DNA of 64,000 bases from Chloroflexota bacterium (GTDB lineage Bacteria; Chloroflexota; Dehalococcoidia; Lucifugimonadales; Australimonadaceae). Positions 24,685-32,531 of this stretch are shown piece after piece. The notes beneath the pieces were generated by a model that ran no database searches, was not told where the DNA came from, and saw nothing but the letters and a program-made list of their open reading frames with translations. The translations under genes and the position numbers were made by a program. Where the stretch lies: contig VXQP01000104.1 of NCBI GenBank assembly GCA_009838965.1, positions 40,798 through 104,797 of the forward strand, read 5' to 3'. Position 1 is the first letter of the stretch; the number at the start of each line of letters is the position of its first letter.

Positions 24685-25137
24685 TCAGACGGCGAAATCG
24701 CCCAGGACCAAGTAGGGGAGTTCGCTGTTCCTGGCGAATGCGCGGTCGTTGCCGATGATGACGTCGCAGCGGTCAGCCACGGCGGTCGCTGCGATGATAG
24801 CATCCGGCGCCTTCAAGTTGGTGGAGGCGCGTACCTGCGCTGCCGCCTGAGCGATGTCGCTGCTCATCGGAGTGACGTGCAGGTTGGGGTGAAGGGCGAA
24901 GAACCTGCGTATGGAGAACAGCAGGCCCCTGTCCCGTATGCGCAGCGGGCGCACCAGCGTCTCCATCTCCACCATGACGGACACGAACCCGACAGCTGCG
25001 CCGCTCGCGAGGAGTGAGAACGCCTGCGCTGCGTAGACGCCGTACGGGTAAACGTCCTCAAGGTAGTAGATGACAGCGTTGGTGTCGAACGCTATCCGTG
25101 TCCTGCCCGTGAGAGCGTCGCTCAGGGCCGACGTCAT
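24685..25137 (-). CDS. PIN domain toxin (VapC-like ribonuclease)
   Basis: The 150-residue PIN-fold protein has the acidic active-site residues in order: the first Asp in RIAFDTNAVIYYLE, a Glu in VMVEMETLVRP, an Asp in LKAPDAIIAATA and a last Asp in VIIGNDRAF. Such proteins cut RNA, often tRNA or rRNA, when freed from their antitoxin. The start codon overlaps the antitoxin stop (TAATG), which couples translation. The next gene is leuC, 18 nt downstream. Confidence 0.82.
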   Translation of the reverse strand: MTSALSDALTGRTRIAFDTNAVIYYLEDVYPYGVYAAQAFSLLASGAAVGFVSVMVEMETLVRPLRIRDRGLLFSIRRFFALHPNLHVTPMSSDIAQAAAQVRASTNLKAPDAIIAATAVADRCDVIIGNDRAFARNSELPYLVLGDFAV

Positions 25138-25679
25138 TACGCGGCCCTGAGCGACGCTGCAATCTCTCCATCCAGGCGGTAGCGCTCCGGCTCGTCATCC
25201 TGCGCGGGGATGCGGCGCACCCAGTGGTTGGACGTGAGCCTGTCCAGCGTCAGGGTTAGATCAGTAGGGTGGCCATTCTCGGGGATGAGCCATGCCAGGT
25301 CCGGGAAGGTGGCCACATGGTACGGGCAGTCCATGAGCGTGTCGGCGACTGCCCGTACGCTGCCGTCCGTGGCGTAGAGGTCCTCGAACCGTTTGCACCA
25401 CTCGCGTGGGTCCGAGTCGCTGATGTGCTCGGACAGCGGCTCGTACCAACTCTCGCGCTCGCGCAGGACATAACGGTCGATGCTCTCCTTGGTGCCGCCG
25501 TAGGCCCCCTTCATGCTCCCTTGAAAATACTGCACCCAGCTCTCAGGCTCCTTGACCAGGACGATGTCTCCGTCGATGACGGCCGCGGCCAGCGTGTCGC
25601 CGGGCTTGATGCCAACCTCACGGAGGATGGCAACGGGGATGGTTATCTGGTTCTTGCTGCTGACGGTTATAGTTCGCAT
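25137..25679 (-). CDS. AbrB/MazE-type antitoxin with long C-terminal domain
   Basis: The N-terminal 50 residues are an AbrB/SpoVT swapped-hairpin DNA-binding domain (VSSKNQITIPVAILREVGIKPGD). The remaining 130 or so residues are far longer than the short toxin-binding tail of usual antitoxins and are unrecognised. They are rich in Trp, Asp and Arg (WYEPLSEHISDSDPREWCKRF) and may form a separate neutralising or sensing domain. It has its own promoter and a long inverted repeat upstream, consistent with autoregulation. The toxin follows with a 1-nt overlap. Confidence 0.75.
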   Translation of the reverse strand: MRTITVSSKNQITIPVAILREVGIKPGDTLAAAVIDGDIVLVKEPESWVQYFQGSMKGAYGGTKESIDRYVLRERESWYEPLSEHISDSDPREWCKRFEDLYATDGSVRAVADTLMDCPYHVATFPDLAWLIPENGHPTDLTLTLDRLTSNHWVRRIPAQDDEPERYRLDGEIAASLRAA

Positions 25680-25693
25680 GGCGCTGCCTCGAT

Positions 25694-25741
25694 TGCTTGG
25701 TATTCCTTACAGGCCAGATGAATAGTAAAGTATACCAAGAA
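25694..25741 (-). promoter_or_regulatory. Toxin-antitoxin operator: paired 17-bp inverted half-sites
   Basis: TGCTTGGTATTCCTTAC (25694-25710) and the reverse complement of 25725-25741 (TTCTTGGTATACTTTAC) agree at 14 of 17 positions, with CTTGGTAT/ATACCAAG perfect. Centres are 31 bp apart, about three helical turns. One half covers the -10 box and part of the spacer, the other lies in the leader, so binding would block transcription. It is probably bound by the AbrB-type antitoxin. Confidence 0.65.
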
Positions 25742-25751
25742 TCCAAGTCAA
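25724..25751 (-). promoter_or_regulatory. Promoter of the toxin-antitoxin module
   Basis: On the minus strand TTGACT (25751-25746), a 16-bp spacer and TTTACT (25729-25724) make a good promoter ahead of the antitoxin. It could also drive leuC, leuD and leuB, which follow without an obvious promoter of their own. Confidence 0.6.
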
Positions 25752-25760
25752 CCCCCACAT

Positions 25761-25798
25761 ACGAAGAGGCAGAGGAGATAGCCCCTCTGCCTCTTCGT
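25761..25798. terminator. Long perfect hairpin after leuA
   Basis: Arms of 15 bp (ACGAAGAGGCAGAGG / CCTCTGCCTCTTCGT) with an 8-nt loop lie 25 nt past the leuA stop. There is no T-tract, so termination may be partial or the hairpin may shield the upstream mRNA end. It separates the ilv-leuA unit from the toxin-antitoxin unit. Confidence 0.6.
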
Positions 25799-25823
25799 CA
25801 TGCTCCCGTGAGGCTGCTACCGT

Positions 25824-27374
25824 TTAGACGGCGCCTGCCGCCTCCGGCGAGCGCGAGGTGTCGCCCATCGCGATCAGGCGGTTGAGCGCATTCATGTAGG
25901 CCTGGGCGCACGCGACGATGATGTCCGTGTCCGCGCCGCGTCCGATGTACGGCTTGCCGTCCTGTTCGATGCGGATGCTCACCTCGCCGATCGCGTCGAT
26001 GCCCTCCGTCACCGAGTTGACGCTGAACTCCGTCAACTCGTTCGGCACGCCGACGATGCGATTGATGGCCTGGTAGACGGCGTCCACCGGTCCGGTGCCT
26101 GTCGCCGCGTCAGTGCGGAGCGACCCGTCTTCGAGGGACAACTGAACGGTCGCGGTCGGGATCTCGCCGGTGCCGCAGGTCACCTGCACGTGCTCCAGCG
26201 AGTACGTCTCCTCGATAGCCGTGCGCTCGTTGCCCATGAGCGCAATGAGGTCGCGGTCCGTCACCTCGCGCTTCTTGTCGGCGAGCTCCTTGAACGATTC
26301 GTGCACCTTGTCGAGTTCCTCGTTGCTCAGCGTGTAGCCCAACTCCTCGAGCCGCGAGCGCAGTCCGTGGCGTCCGCTCAGCTTGCCGAGCACGAGTTCG
26401 CTGCGGGGCACGCCGACGTCCAGCGGGTTCAGGATCTCGTAGGTGGTGCGCTCCTTCAGCACGCCGTCCTGGTGGATGCCGGAGGCGTGCCGGAACGCGT
26501 TGCGCCCGATGACCGCCTTGTTGGGCTGCACCGGGAAGCCGCTCACCTGGCTCACGAGGCGGCTGGTGTTGTAGAGCTGCTTCGTGTCTATCTCGGTGTC
26601 CACGCCGAAGTAGTCGCCGCGCGTGCGGAGGGCCATGATGACTTCCTCGACGGCAGTGTTCCCCGCGCGCTCGCCGATGCCGTTGATGCAGCCCTCAACC
26701 TGGCGGGCACCCGCCTTCACCGCGGAGAGGCTGTTGGCGACCGACATGCCCAGGTCGTCGTGGCAGTGCACGGAGATGCGGACGCTGTCGCCCAGCTCCG
26801 GCACCTCGGCGCGCAGGTAGGTGATAAGGCCGCCGAACTCCTCCGGCACCGCGTAGCCGACCGTGTCGGGGATGTTGATGGTCGTTGCGCCCGCGTCGAC
26901 GGCTGCCCGCACCATGTGAGCGAGGAACTCGCGCTCCGTGCGGCTGGAGTCCATGGGGGAGAACTCGACGTCGTCGGTGTACTGGCGCGCCCGGGAGACG
27001 GCCTTCACCGCGATCTCCACCACCTCTTCCCGGTTCTTGCGCAGCTGATGCTGGATGTGCTGGTCCGAGGAGGAGATGAAGATGTGGATGCGCGGGTGCG
27101 CCGCGTCCTTCAGCGCCTCGCCGGCCCGGTCCACCGCGGCCTCGTTCGCGTGTGCGAGCGCTGCGATGATCGGCTTCCGCACCTCGCGCGCGATCGTCTG
27201 CACCGCCTCGAAGTCGCCGGGCGAACTGACGGGGAAGCCCGCCTCGATGATGTCGACGTTCAGCCGCTCGAGCTGCCTGGCGATCTCCACCTTCTCGTCC
27301 ACCGTCATCCCCGCCCCGGCGGACTGCTCTCCGTCCCGGAGCGTGGTGTCGAAGATGAGCACTCGGTCTTCCAT
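25824..27374 (-). CDS. leuA: 2-isopropylmalate synthase
   Basis: The 516-residue enzyme condenses acetyl-CoA with 2-ketoisovalerate, the committed step to leucine. A TIM-barrel N-domain begins VLIFDTTLRDGEQSAGAG and includes the metal His pair in SVHCHDDLGMSVANSL. A C-terminal LeuA dimer domain (from about residue 385) gives leucine feedback control. The ATG at 27374 is preferred to the ORF-track start because GGAGG lies 6 nt ahead. It follows ilvC at 48 nt in the T-box-controlled operon. Confidence 0.95.
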   Translation of the reverse strand: MEDRVLIFDTTLRDGEQSAGAGMTVDEKVEIARQLERLNVDIIEAGFPVSSPGDFEAVQTIAREVRKPIIAALAHANEAAVDRAGEALKDAAHPRIHIFISSSDQHIQHQLRKNREEVVEIAVKAVSRARQYTDDVEFSPMDSSRTEREFLAHMVRAAVDAGATTINIPDTVGYAVPEEFGGLITYLRAEVPELGDSVRISVHCHDDLGMSVANSLSAVKAGARQVEGCINGIGERAGNTAVEEVIMALRTRGDYFGVDTEIDTKQLYNTSRLVSQVSGFPVQPNKAVIGRNAFRHASGIHQDGVLKERTTYEILNPLDVGVPRSELVLGKLSGRHGLRSRLEELGYTLSNEELDKVHESFKELADKKREVTDRDLIALMGNERTAIEETYSLEHVQVTCGTGEIPTATVQLSLEDGSLRTDAATGTGPVDAVYQAINRIVGVPNELTEFSVNSVTEGIDAIGEVSIRIEQDGKPYIGRGADTDIIVACAQAYMNALNRLIAMGDTSRSPEAAGAV

Positions 27375-27422
27375 GTCATTCCTCCGCATACAGGCCGCTC
27401 ACGGCCTCCGCTGTGCCGGCGG

Positions 27423-28418
27423 TTACTTCTTCCCCAGGAACGTCATCATCCCCCGGAGCTCCGCCCCGACAGATTCGATCTCGTGACCGGCAGCCGCCTC
27501 ACGCATCGCCTTGAAGCGCGGCTGCCCTTCGTGGTTCTCGGCTATCCACTCGCGGGCGAACGAGCCGTCCTGTATCTCCTGGAGCACGCGCTTCATCTCG
27601 GCACGGGTGTGCTCGTCCACCACCCGGGAGCCGCGGCTGTAGTCGCCGTACTCCGCCGTGTCGCTCACGGAGTAGCGCATGTACTTCATGCCGCCCTCGT
27701 AGAGCAGGTCGACGATGAGCTTGAGCTCGTGCATCACCTCGAAATAGGCGATCTCCGGCTGGTACCCGGCCTCCACGAGCACCTCGAAGGCGTTGGTGAT
27801 GAGGCTGGTGACGCCGCCGCAGAGCACGGTCTGTTCGCCGAAGAGGTCGGTCTCCGTCTCTTCCTTGAACGTCGTCTCCACGATGCCTGCGCGGTCCGAG
27901 CCGATGCCGGCGCCGTAAGCCAGTGCGTTCGCGAGCGCGTCGCCCGAGGCGTCCTGATGGATCGCCACGAGCGACGGTACCCCCTGTCCGTCGACGAACA
28001 CCTCACGCACCCGGTGACCGGGCGCCTTCGGAGCGATCATCGACACGTCCACGTCGGCGGGAGGCTGTATCTCCCCGAAGTGGATGTTGAATCCGTGCGC
28101 GAACATCAGCGTCTTGGAGCTGTCCAGGTTCGGCTCGATGGACTCCGTGTAGATGCTGCGCTGCGCAGTGTCCGGCGCGAGCACCATTATGACGTCGCTC
28201 TCCTTCGTGGCCTCAGCCGGAGTGGCGACCCGCAGGCCTTCGGCCTCAGCTTTTGCGCGGCTGGCGCTGGTCGGCAGGAGGCCCACCATCACGTCGACAC
28301 CGTTGTCGCGCAGGTTGAGCGCGTGCGCGTGCCCCTGGCTGCCGTAACCGATAACGCCGACCCGCTTGCCGCTCAAGCGGCCGATGTCGGCATCTTCCTT
28401 GTAGTACACCTTCGCCAT
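27423..28418 (-). CDS. ilvC: Ketol-acid reductoisomerase (class I)
   Basis: The 331-residue NADPH/Mg2+ enzyme isomerises and reduces acetolactate and acetohydroxybutyrate. The Rossmann motif is [20 protein letters not shown]. Metal ligands are in the C-terminal knotted domain ([12 protein letters not shown] and [17 protein letters not shown]). Short length marks the class I form. The GGAGGAGAC ribosome site supports the start. It lies 33 nt after ilvN. Confidence 0.95.
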   Translation of the reverse strand: MAKVYYKEDADIGRLSGKRVGVIGYGSQGHAHALNLRDNGVDVMVGLLPTSASRAKAEAEGLRVATPAEATKESDVIMVLAPDTAQRSIYTESIEPNLDSSKTLMFAHGFNIHFGEIQPPADVDVSMIAPKAPGHRVREVFVDGQGVPSLVAIHQDASGDALANALAYGAGIGSDRAGIVETTFKEETETDLFGEQTVLCGGVTSLITNAFEVLVEAGYQPEIAYFEVMHELKLIVDLLYEGGMKYMRYSVSDTAEYGDYSRGSRVVDEHTRAEMKRVLQEIQDGSFAREWIAENHEGQPRFKAMREAAAGHEIESVGAELRGMMTFLGKK

Positions 28419-28451
28419 ATCGCAGTCTCCTCCTCGTGTTTGGTTCGCGCC

Positions 28452-29021
28452 TTACGGGACGACTTCCGTATCCGGCGCGCTCTGCGCGGCGGGGACAGCC
28501 GTCTGCTTCGTGCCCGCGGCCACGCCGCCGCGGGTCATCGCTATCCGTCCTGTACGCATCGTCTCGCGGACGCCGAAGGGCTGAAGGAGCTTGATGAGCG
28601 CGTCTATCTTCCCCTCGTCGCCCGTCACCTCGACGATGACCGTGTCCTTGCCCACGTCTACGATGCCTGCGCGGAAGATATCCACTATCTGCATGATCTC
28701 CGCGCGGTTGTCCTTGTTGGACTTCACCTTCAGCAGGGCCATCTCGCGCACGACGCTGCTCTCCGACGAGATATTCGTGACACGCACGACGTCTATCAGC
28801 TTGTAGAGCTGCTTCGTCACCTGCTCGACCACCCAATCGCCGCCCTCCACGACGAACGTCATGCGGGAGAGCCCGGCCGTCTCGCTGTGGCCGACCGCGA
28901 GGCTGGAGATGTTGAACCCTCGCCGGGAGAACAGCCCCGCGACGCGCGCCAGCACCCCCGGCCTGTCGTGCACCAGCGCCGTTATCGTGTGGACGTGTCC
29001 GTTCAGGCTTACGTCAGCCAT
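28452..29021 (-). CDS. ilvN: Acetolactate synthase small (regulatory) subunit
   Basis: The 189-residue subunit has an N-terminal ACT domain (HTITALVHDRPGVLARVAGLF, with the valine-binding RRGFNI region) and the ALS_ss C-terminal domain ending near TGRIAMTRG. It binds valine and boosts and regulates IlvB. A tail of about 25 residues past the domain is extra. The start overlaps the ilvB stop by 13 nt, so the subunits are translationally coupled. Confidence 0.93.
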   Translation of the reverse strand: MADVSLNGHVHTITALVHDRPGVLARVAGLFSRRGFNISSLAVGHSETAGLSRMTFVVEGGDWVVEQVTKQLYKLIDVVRVTNISSESSVVREMALLKVKSNKDNRAEIMQIVDIFRAGIVDVGKDTVIVEVTGDEGKIDALIKLLQPFGVRETMRTGRIAMTRGGVAAGTKQTAVPAAQSAPDTEVVP

Positions 29022-30709
29022 GACAGCGCTTCCCGCCCCGCAGGGGACTCGATCATCTCGAACACGCTCTCACCCGCCGGAACGTGCGGGTACACGTTCT
29101 CCTCCGGTTCCACGTGGAAATCGATGATGGCCGGCCCGTCCACCGCCGCGGCCTCTTCGATGGCCGACCGCACCTGCGGCTCGTCCGTGACGTGCTTCGC
29201 CCAGATGCCGTACGCCTCGGCGAGCTTCACGAAGTCCGGGTTGGCGCTGTAGCCGGACGCCACGCGCGAACCGCCGTAGAAGAGGTCCTGCAGCTGCCGC
29301 ACGAGGCCGAGGTTGTTGTTGTTCAGAATGGCGAACTTCACAGGCACGTTGTGCTCCACGATGGTCGCCAGTTCGGACATCGTCATCTGGAACCCGCCGT
29401 CTCCAGCGATGCTCCATACCGGGCGGTTGGGCTGCGCGAACGCCGCGCCCATCGCCGCGGGCACTTCGAAGCCCATCGTCCCCAGCCCGCCGGACGTGAT
29501 CCAGGAGCCGGGCTCCTTGAACACGTAGTGCTGAGCCGCCCACATCTGGTGCTGCCCCACGCCGGTAACGACGATGGCGCGTCCGTCCGTGACGTCACAC
29601 AGTTCGCGGACGACGTGCTGCGGACGGAGCCCGCTGCCGTGGCCTGAACCCAGGGGGTGCTCGGCGCGCATTGCGTCTATCTCTGACATCCACTCGGGAC
29701 GCGAGACCTGCTCCACCTGCTTTTCGAGCGCGTGCAGCACACGCTTCGCGTCGCCCACGATCGGCACCGTGACGCGCACGTTCTTGCCCACCTCGGCGGG
29801 GTCGATATCGATGTGGATGACCTTCGCGTTGGGGGCGAAGGCGCTCAGCCTGCCGGTGACCCGGTCGTCGAACCGCATCCCGACCCCGATGATGAGGTCG
29901 GCGCGGTCTATCGCCCAGTTGTTGTACGCCTGGCCGTGCATCCCCGGCATGCCCATGCTCAGGATGTGCTCGCCGGAGAAGCTGCCGATGCCGAGCAGCG
30001 TCGTGATGACGGGGATCTGCGCCTTCTCCGCGATCTCCCGCACCTCCGCGAACGCGCCGGAGATGATCGCGCCGTGCCCCACCATGAGCAGGGGGCGCTG
30101 CGAGTCCGCGATGAGCTGCGCGGCGCGCTTGATCATCTGCCCGTGCCCCTCCATCGTCGGCTTGTAGGAGGGGAGGTCGACGTGCTCCGGGTAGTCGAAG
30201 TCGTCGCTCTCGGTGAGCACGTCGCGCGGCAGGTCGATGAGCACGGGGCCTGGGCGGCCCGTACGCGCGATGTGGAACGCCTCGCTCATGATCTGCGGGA
30301 TGTCCGCAGTGTCCATGACGAGGTAGTTGTGCTTGGTGATGGGGAGCGTGATGCCGGTGGTGTCCGTCTCCTGGAACGCGTCACGTCCGATGGCGGCGCG
30401 CGGCACCTGCCCGGTTATCGCCACGATGGGGACCGAGTCCATCATTGCGGTTGCCAGCGGCGTCACGAGGTTCGTCGCCCCGGGCCCGGAGGTCGCGACG
30501 GCGACGCCGACCTTGCCGGACGCGCGGGCATAGCCGTCCGCCGCGTGACCGGCGTTCTGCTCGTGCCGCACGAGGATGTGCCGCAGTTGCGGGTACTCCG
30601 GCAGCGTCTGGTAGAGCGGCAGTATCGCGCCGCCGGGAAGGCCGAACATGATGTCCGTTCCTTCCCGCACCAGGCTTTCGCAGACCATCTGTGCGCCGGT
30701 CAGATGCAA
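29009..30709 (-). CDS. ilvB: Acetolactate synthase large (catalytic) subunit
   Basis: This ThDP-dependent enzyme forms acetolactate or acetohydroxybutyrate, the first shared step of branched-chain synthesis. Motifs are MFGLPGGAILPLY, the catalytic Glu in LVRHEQNAGHAADGYARASG, and the ThDP motif GDGGFQMTMSEL...NNNNLG. The ORF-track ATG at 30784 lies inside the T-box terminator hairpin and has no ribosome site. TTG 30709 yields the family-typical M-x-LTGAQ start, with GAGGGAG just upstream at tight spacing; ATG 30688 is the other option. The N-terminus is therefore uncertain. Confidence 0.9.
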   Translation of the reverse strand: MHLTGAQMVCESLVREGTDIMFGLPGGAILPLYQTLPEYPQLRHILVRHEQNAGHAADGYARASGKVGVAVATSGPGATNLVTPLATAMMDSVPIVAITGQVPRAAIGRDAFQETDTTGITLPITKHNYLVMDTADIPQIMSEAFHIARTGRPGPVLIDLPRDVLTESDDFDYPEHVDLPSYKPTMEGHGQMIKRAAQLIADSQRPLLMVGHGAIISGAFAEVREIAEKAQIPVITTLLGIGSFSGEHILSMGMPGMHGQAYNNWAIDRADLIIGVGMRFDDRVTGRLSAFAPNAKVIHIDIDPAEVGKNVRVTVPIVGDAKRVLHALEKQVEQVSRPEWMSEIDAMRAEHPLGSGHGSGLRPQHVVRELCDVTDGRAIVVTGVGQHQMWAAQHYVFKEPGSWITSGGLGTMGFEVPAAMGAAFAQPNRPVWSIAGDGGFQMTMSELATIVEHNVPVKFAILNNNNLGLVRQLQDLFYGGSRVASGYSANPDFVKLAEAYGIWAKHVTDEPQVRSAIEEAAAVDGPAIIDFHVEPEENVYPHVPAGESVFEMIESPAGREALSWLT

Positions 30710-30765
30710 GACTCCCTCGCTTTCCTTCGCCTGTCGTTCCGTAACAGGAGCGCCCTTCCGCGGGT

Positions 30766-30796
30766 AAAAAAAGACCCGCCCCATGAAGGGACGGGC
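30766..30796 (-). terminator. Intrinsic terminator of the T-box leader
   Basis: CCCGTCCC-ttcat-GGGGCGGG followed after one base by seven T residues on the minus strand forms a classic attenuator directly downstream of the T-box sequence. Confidence 0.85.
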
Positions 30797-31012
30797 CGTT
30801 AACCCGCGGTACCACCCTACTTCCCCGGCATCCGAGATGGCCGAGGCAGCTTTCCTGCGCGGTAACGGCGCGCTCCGCTGGCCCTACTGTTGCTGTTCAG
30901 GCCAGCCGCTCGGGGACGAGTTCAGGAGGGCTTGTCCATCGCCGGTCTCGCACCAGAACGACCGGCTCTCTGGGATGCGCTTGCCCCTTACTACTTCCCT
31001 TCCCAGCGGAAC
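30766..31012 (-). promoter_or_regulatory. T-box leader (leucine-type) of the ilv-leu operon
   Basis: The minus strand holds all T-box landmarks in order: a Stem I base CCGCT/AGCGG, GAAGTAGTAAG, the CAGAGAGCCGG...GGTGCGAGACCGG distal stem, a TGAA-CTC specifier context (codon CTC, leucine, at 30920-30918), the CCGTTA stem III, and the invariant AGGGTGGTACCGCG (30818-30805). An intrinsic terminator follows. Uncharged tRNA-Leu would stabilise the antiterminator and turn the operon on. The specifier assignment follows the known position in such leaders and is read by eye. Confidence 0.9.
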
Positions 31013-31110
31013 GGATGTTAGAAGCGGCAACATGATAGTACAAAGCATCACATCGAGTCAACTTTCAGGCGTGGGCCGTGCTCCTTCCCGCATCGCGGAC
31101 CCGGACGCGG

Positions 31111-31116
31111 TAGACT
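31111..31116 (+). promoter_or_regulatory. -10 box for a leaderless trpA transcript
   Basis: TAGACT ends exactly 7 nt before the trpA ATG at 31124. No Shine-Dalgarno sequence is present between them. Confidence 0.5.
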
Positions 31117-31123
31117 GTCTGCC

Positions 31124-31918
31124 ATGTTGGACCGCCTCGAAAGCGCCCTTGCCCGTGCGCGGGATGAGGGACGCACCGCCGTTGCTCCCTACGTCACCGT
31201 CGGATTTCCTTCGATCGAGGATACGCTCGCGATCATCCCCGCCATCGAGCAGGCGGGCGCGGACGTCATCGAACTCGGCGTGCCCTACAGCGACCCGCTT
31301 GCCGACGGTCCCACGATACAGGCCGCGAGCTATCGCGCGCTGACCGGCGGCGTGGACACCCGGGTCTGCCTCGAAACGACGCGCCGTCTCCGGGAGGCAG
31401 GAGTGAGCCTGCCGCTCGTGTTCATGGGCTACTACAACCCCATCCTGCGCTACGGCATCGCCGCATACGCCGCGGACTGCGCGGAGGCGGGAGTGGACGC
31501 GCTCATCATCCCCGACCTGCCGCCGGACGAGGCGGGCGAACTGCGTGCCGCCCTGGAACAGCATGGCCTGGGTATCGTGAGCATGCTCGCGCCCACCAGC
31601 ACCGAGGAGCGCATCGTGCTTGGCTGCGAGCATGCGCGAGGGTTCGTCTACTGCGTCAGCGTCACCGGCGTGACGGGAGCACGGAGCGATCTGCCGGACG
31701 ACTTCCCGGAGTTCGTTACCCGTGTACGCCGGCACACGCAGCTGCCAGTGGGGGTCGGCTTCGGCATCTCCGAGCGGCGGCACGTGGAGCGCGTGGGGAA
31801 GGTCGCGGACGTTGCGGTCGTTGGAAGCGCGCTCATCAACGTGATAGATTCCGCCCCGCCCGGCGAGGCGGCCTCCCGGGCTGGCGCGTTCGTACGGGAG
31901 TTGGCTGCCGCGCAGTGA
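31124..31918 (+). CDS. trpA: Tryptophan synthase alpha subunit
   Basis: The 264-residue TIM-barrel enzyme cleaves indole-3-glycerol phosphate to indole. Motifs are PYVTVGFPS, the catalytic Glu in DVIELGVPYSDPLADGPTIQ, the second catalytic Asp region LIIPDLPPDEA, and the phosphate-binding VGFGISERRHV. Length is normal. Its usual partner trpB is not in the window; aroH follows instead. It is divergent from the ilv-leu T-box operon. Confidence 0.94.
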   Translation: MLDRLESALARARDEGRTAVAPYVTVGFPSIEDTLAIIPAIEQAGADVIELGVPYSDPLADGPTIQAASYRALTGGVDTRVCLETTRRLREAGVSLPLVFMGYYNPILRYGIAAYAADCAEAGVDALIIPDLPPDEAGELRAALEQHGLGIVSMLAPTSTEERIVLGCEHARGFVYCVSVTGVTGARSDLPDDFPEFVTRVRRHTQLPVGVGFGISERRHVERVGKVADVAVVGSALINVIDSAPPGEAASRAGAFVRELAAAQ

Positions 31919-31980
31919 CGCTGGCGCAGATGTGTGTGGCTGTGTCGTTCCCGCCCGTAGGAGTGAGTGGAGAGAACACC

Positions 31981-32346
31981 ATGCCGACCCTTGGACTGCG
32001 CGGCGCAACGACAGCCGATGCCAATACGCCCGAGGCGATCCTCGATGCCACGGAGGAGCTGTTACGCGAGCTTACGGCAGCCAATGACCTTGCCGAGAGT
32101 GATATAGGCGCGGTATTCTTTACCGTAACCGCAGACCTCACCGCGGAGTTTCCGGCCAAGGCGGCGCGCTTGCGGCTGGGATGGGAGCAGACGGCGCTGA
32201 TGGACAGTTGCGAGATTCCGGTGCCGGGTGCGCCGGAGTCCGTTATCCGGGTGCTTCTGCTCCTGAATACCGAGAAGCGGAAAGAGGACCTGCGGTACGT
32301 CTACCTGAAGGGTGCTCGCGACCTGCGGTCGCCCGACAGCGAATGA
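31981..32346 (+). CDS. aroH: Chorismate mutase, monofunctional AroH type
   Basis: The 121-residue trimeric enzyme converts chorismate to prephenate for Phe and Tyr synthesis. It matches the Bacillus AroH class: LRGATTADANTPEAIL at the start (active-site Arg), TADLTAEFPAKAAR in mid-protein, and IRVLLLLNTEKRKEDLRYVYLKGA with the second Arg and a Tyr. ATG 31981 preceded by a GGAG-rich leader is preferred to the ORF-track GTG at 31915, which would add an unrelated N-terminus. It lies 62 nt after trpA. Confidence 0.92.
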   Translation: MPTLGLRGATTADANTPEAILDATEELLRELTAANDLAESDIGAVFFTVTADLTAEFPAKAARLRLGWEQTALMDSCEIPVPGAPESVIRVLLLLNTEKRKEDLRYVYLKGARDLRSPDSE

Positions 32347-32474
32347 ACCGGCGGAGGGAGATGCGCACAACGCTCGCAACCGAGCCTCGCATCCGTGGCG
32401 TCCGGGCCCTCGACGGGACCCGGCGGTTCTTCCTGTTTACGCGGCGGGGCAGCGCCAGCTACAGCTATCGCTAG
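32343..32474 (+). CDS. Possible Phe/Tyr-rich leader peptide
   Basis: A 43-codon ORF overlaps the aroH stop (ATGA); an inner ATG at 32361 has GGAGG 3 nt upstream. The C-terminal part is RRFFLFTRRGSASYSYR, with three Phe and two Tyr among the last 17 residues. It ends 57 nt before a DAHP synthase gene. Attenuation by Phe/Tyr supply is an attractive idea, but I see no strong terminator with a T-run after it. The ORF could be chance in high-GC DNA. Confidence 0.3.
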   Translation: MNRRREMRTTLATEPRIRGVRALDGTRRFFLFTRRGSASYSYR

Positions 32475-32531
32475 GCTCCGCGTTCGTTCTTTCGCCTTCC
32501 GCATCGTCAGAGTAAGAAAGGGGATTGCGTC

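Noticed and set aside
26190-29252. 1020-residue plus-strand ORF
   Set aside because: It lies antisense to leuA, ilvC and ilvN, which have clear family motifs. Its composition (His, Arg, Val rich, no domains) is what high-GC antisense frames give.
30710-30784. ilvB start at ATG 30784
   Set aside because: The codon lies in the T-box terminator hairpin and no ribosome site precedes it. The extra 25 residues do not resemble IlvB N-termini.
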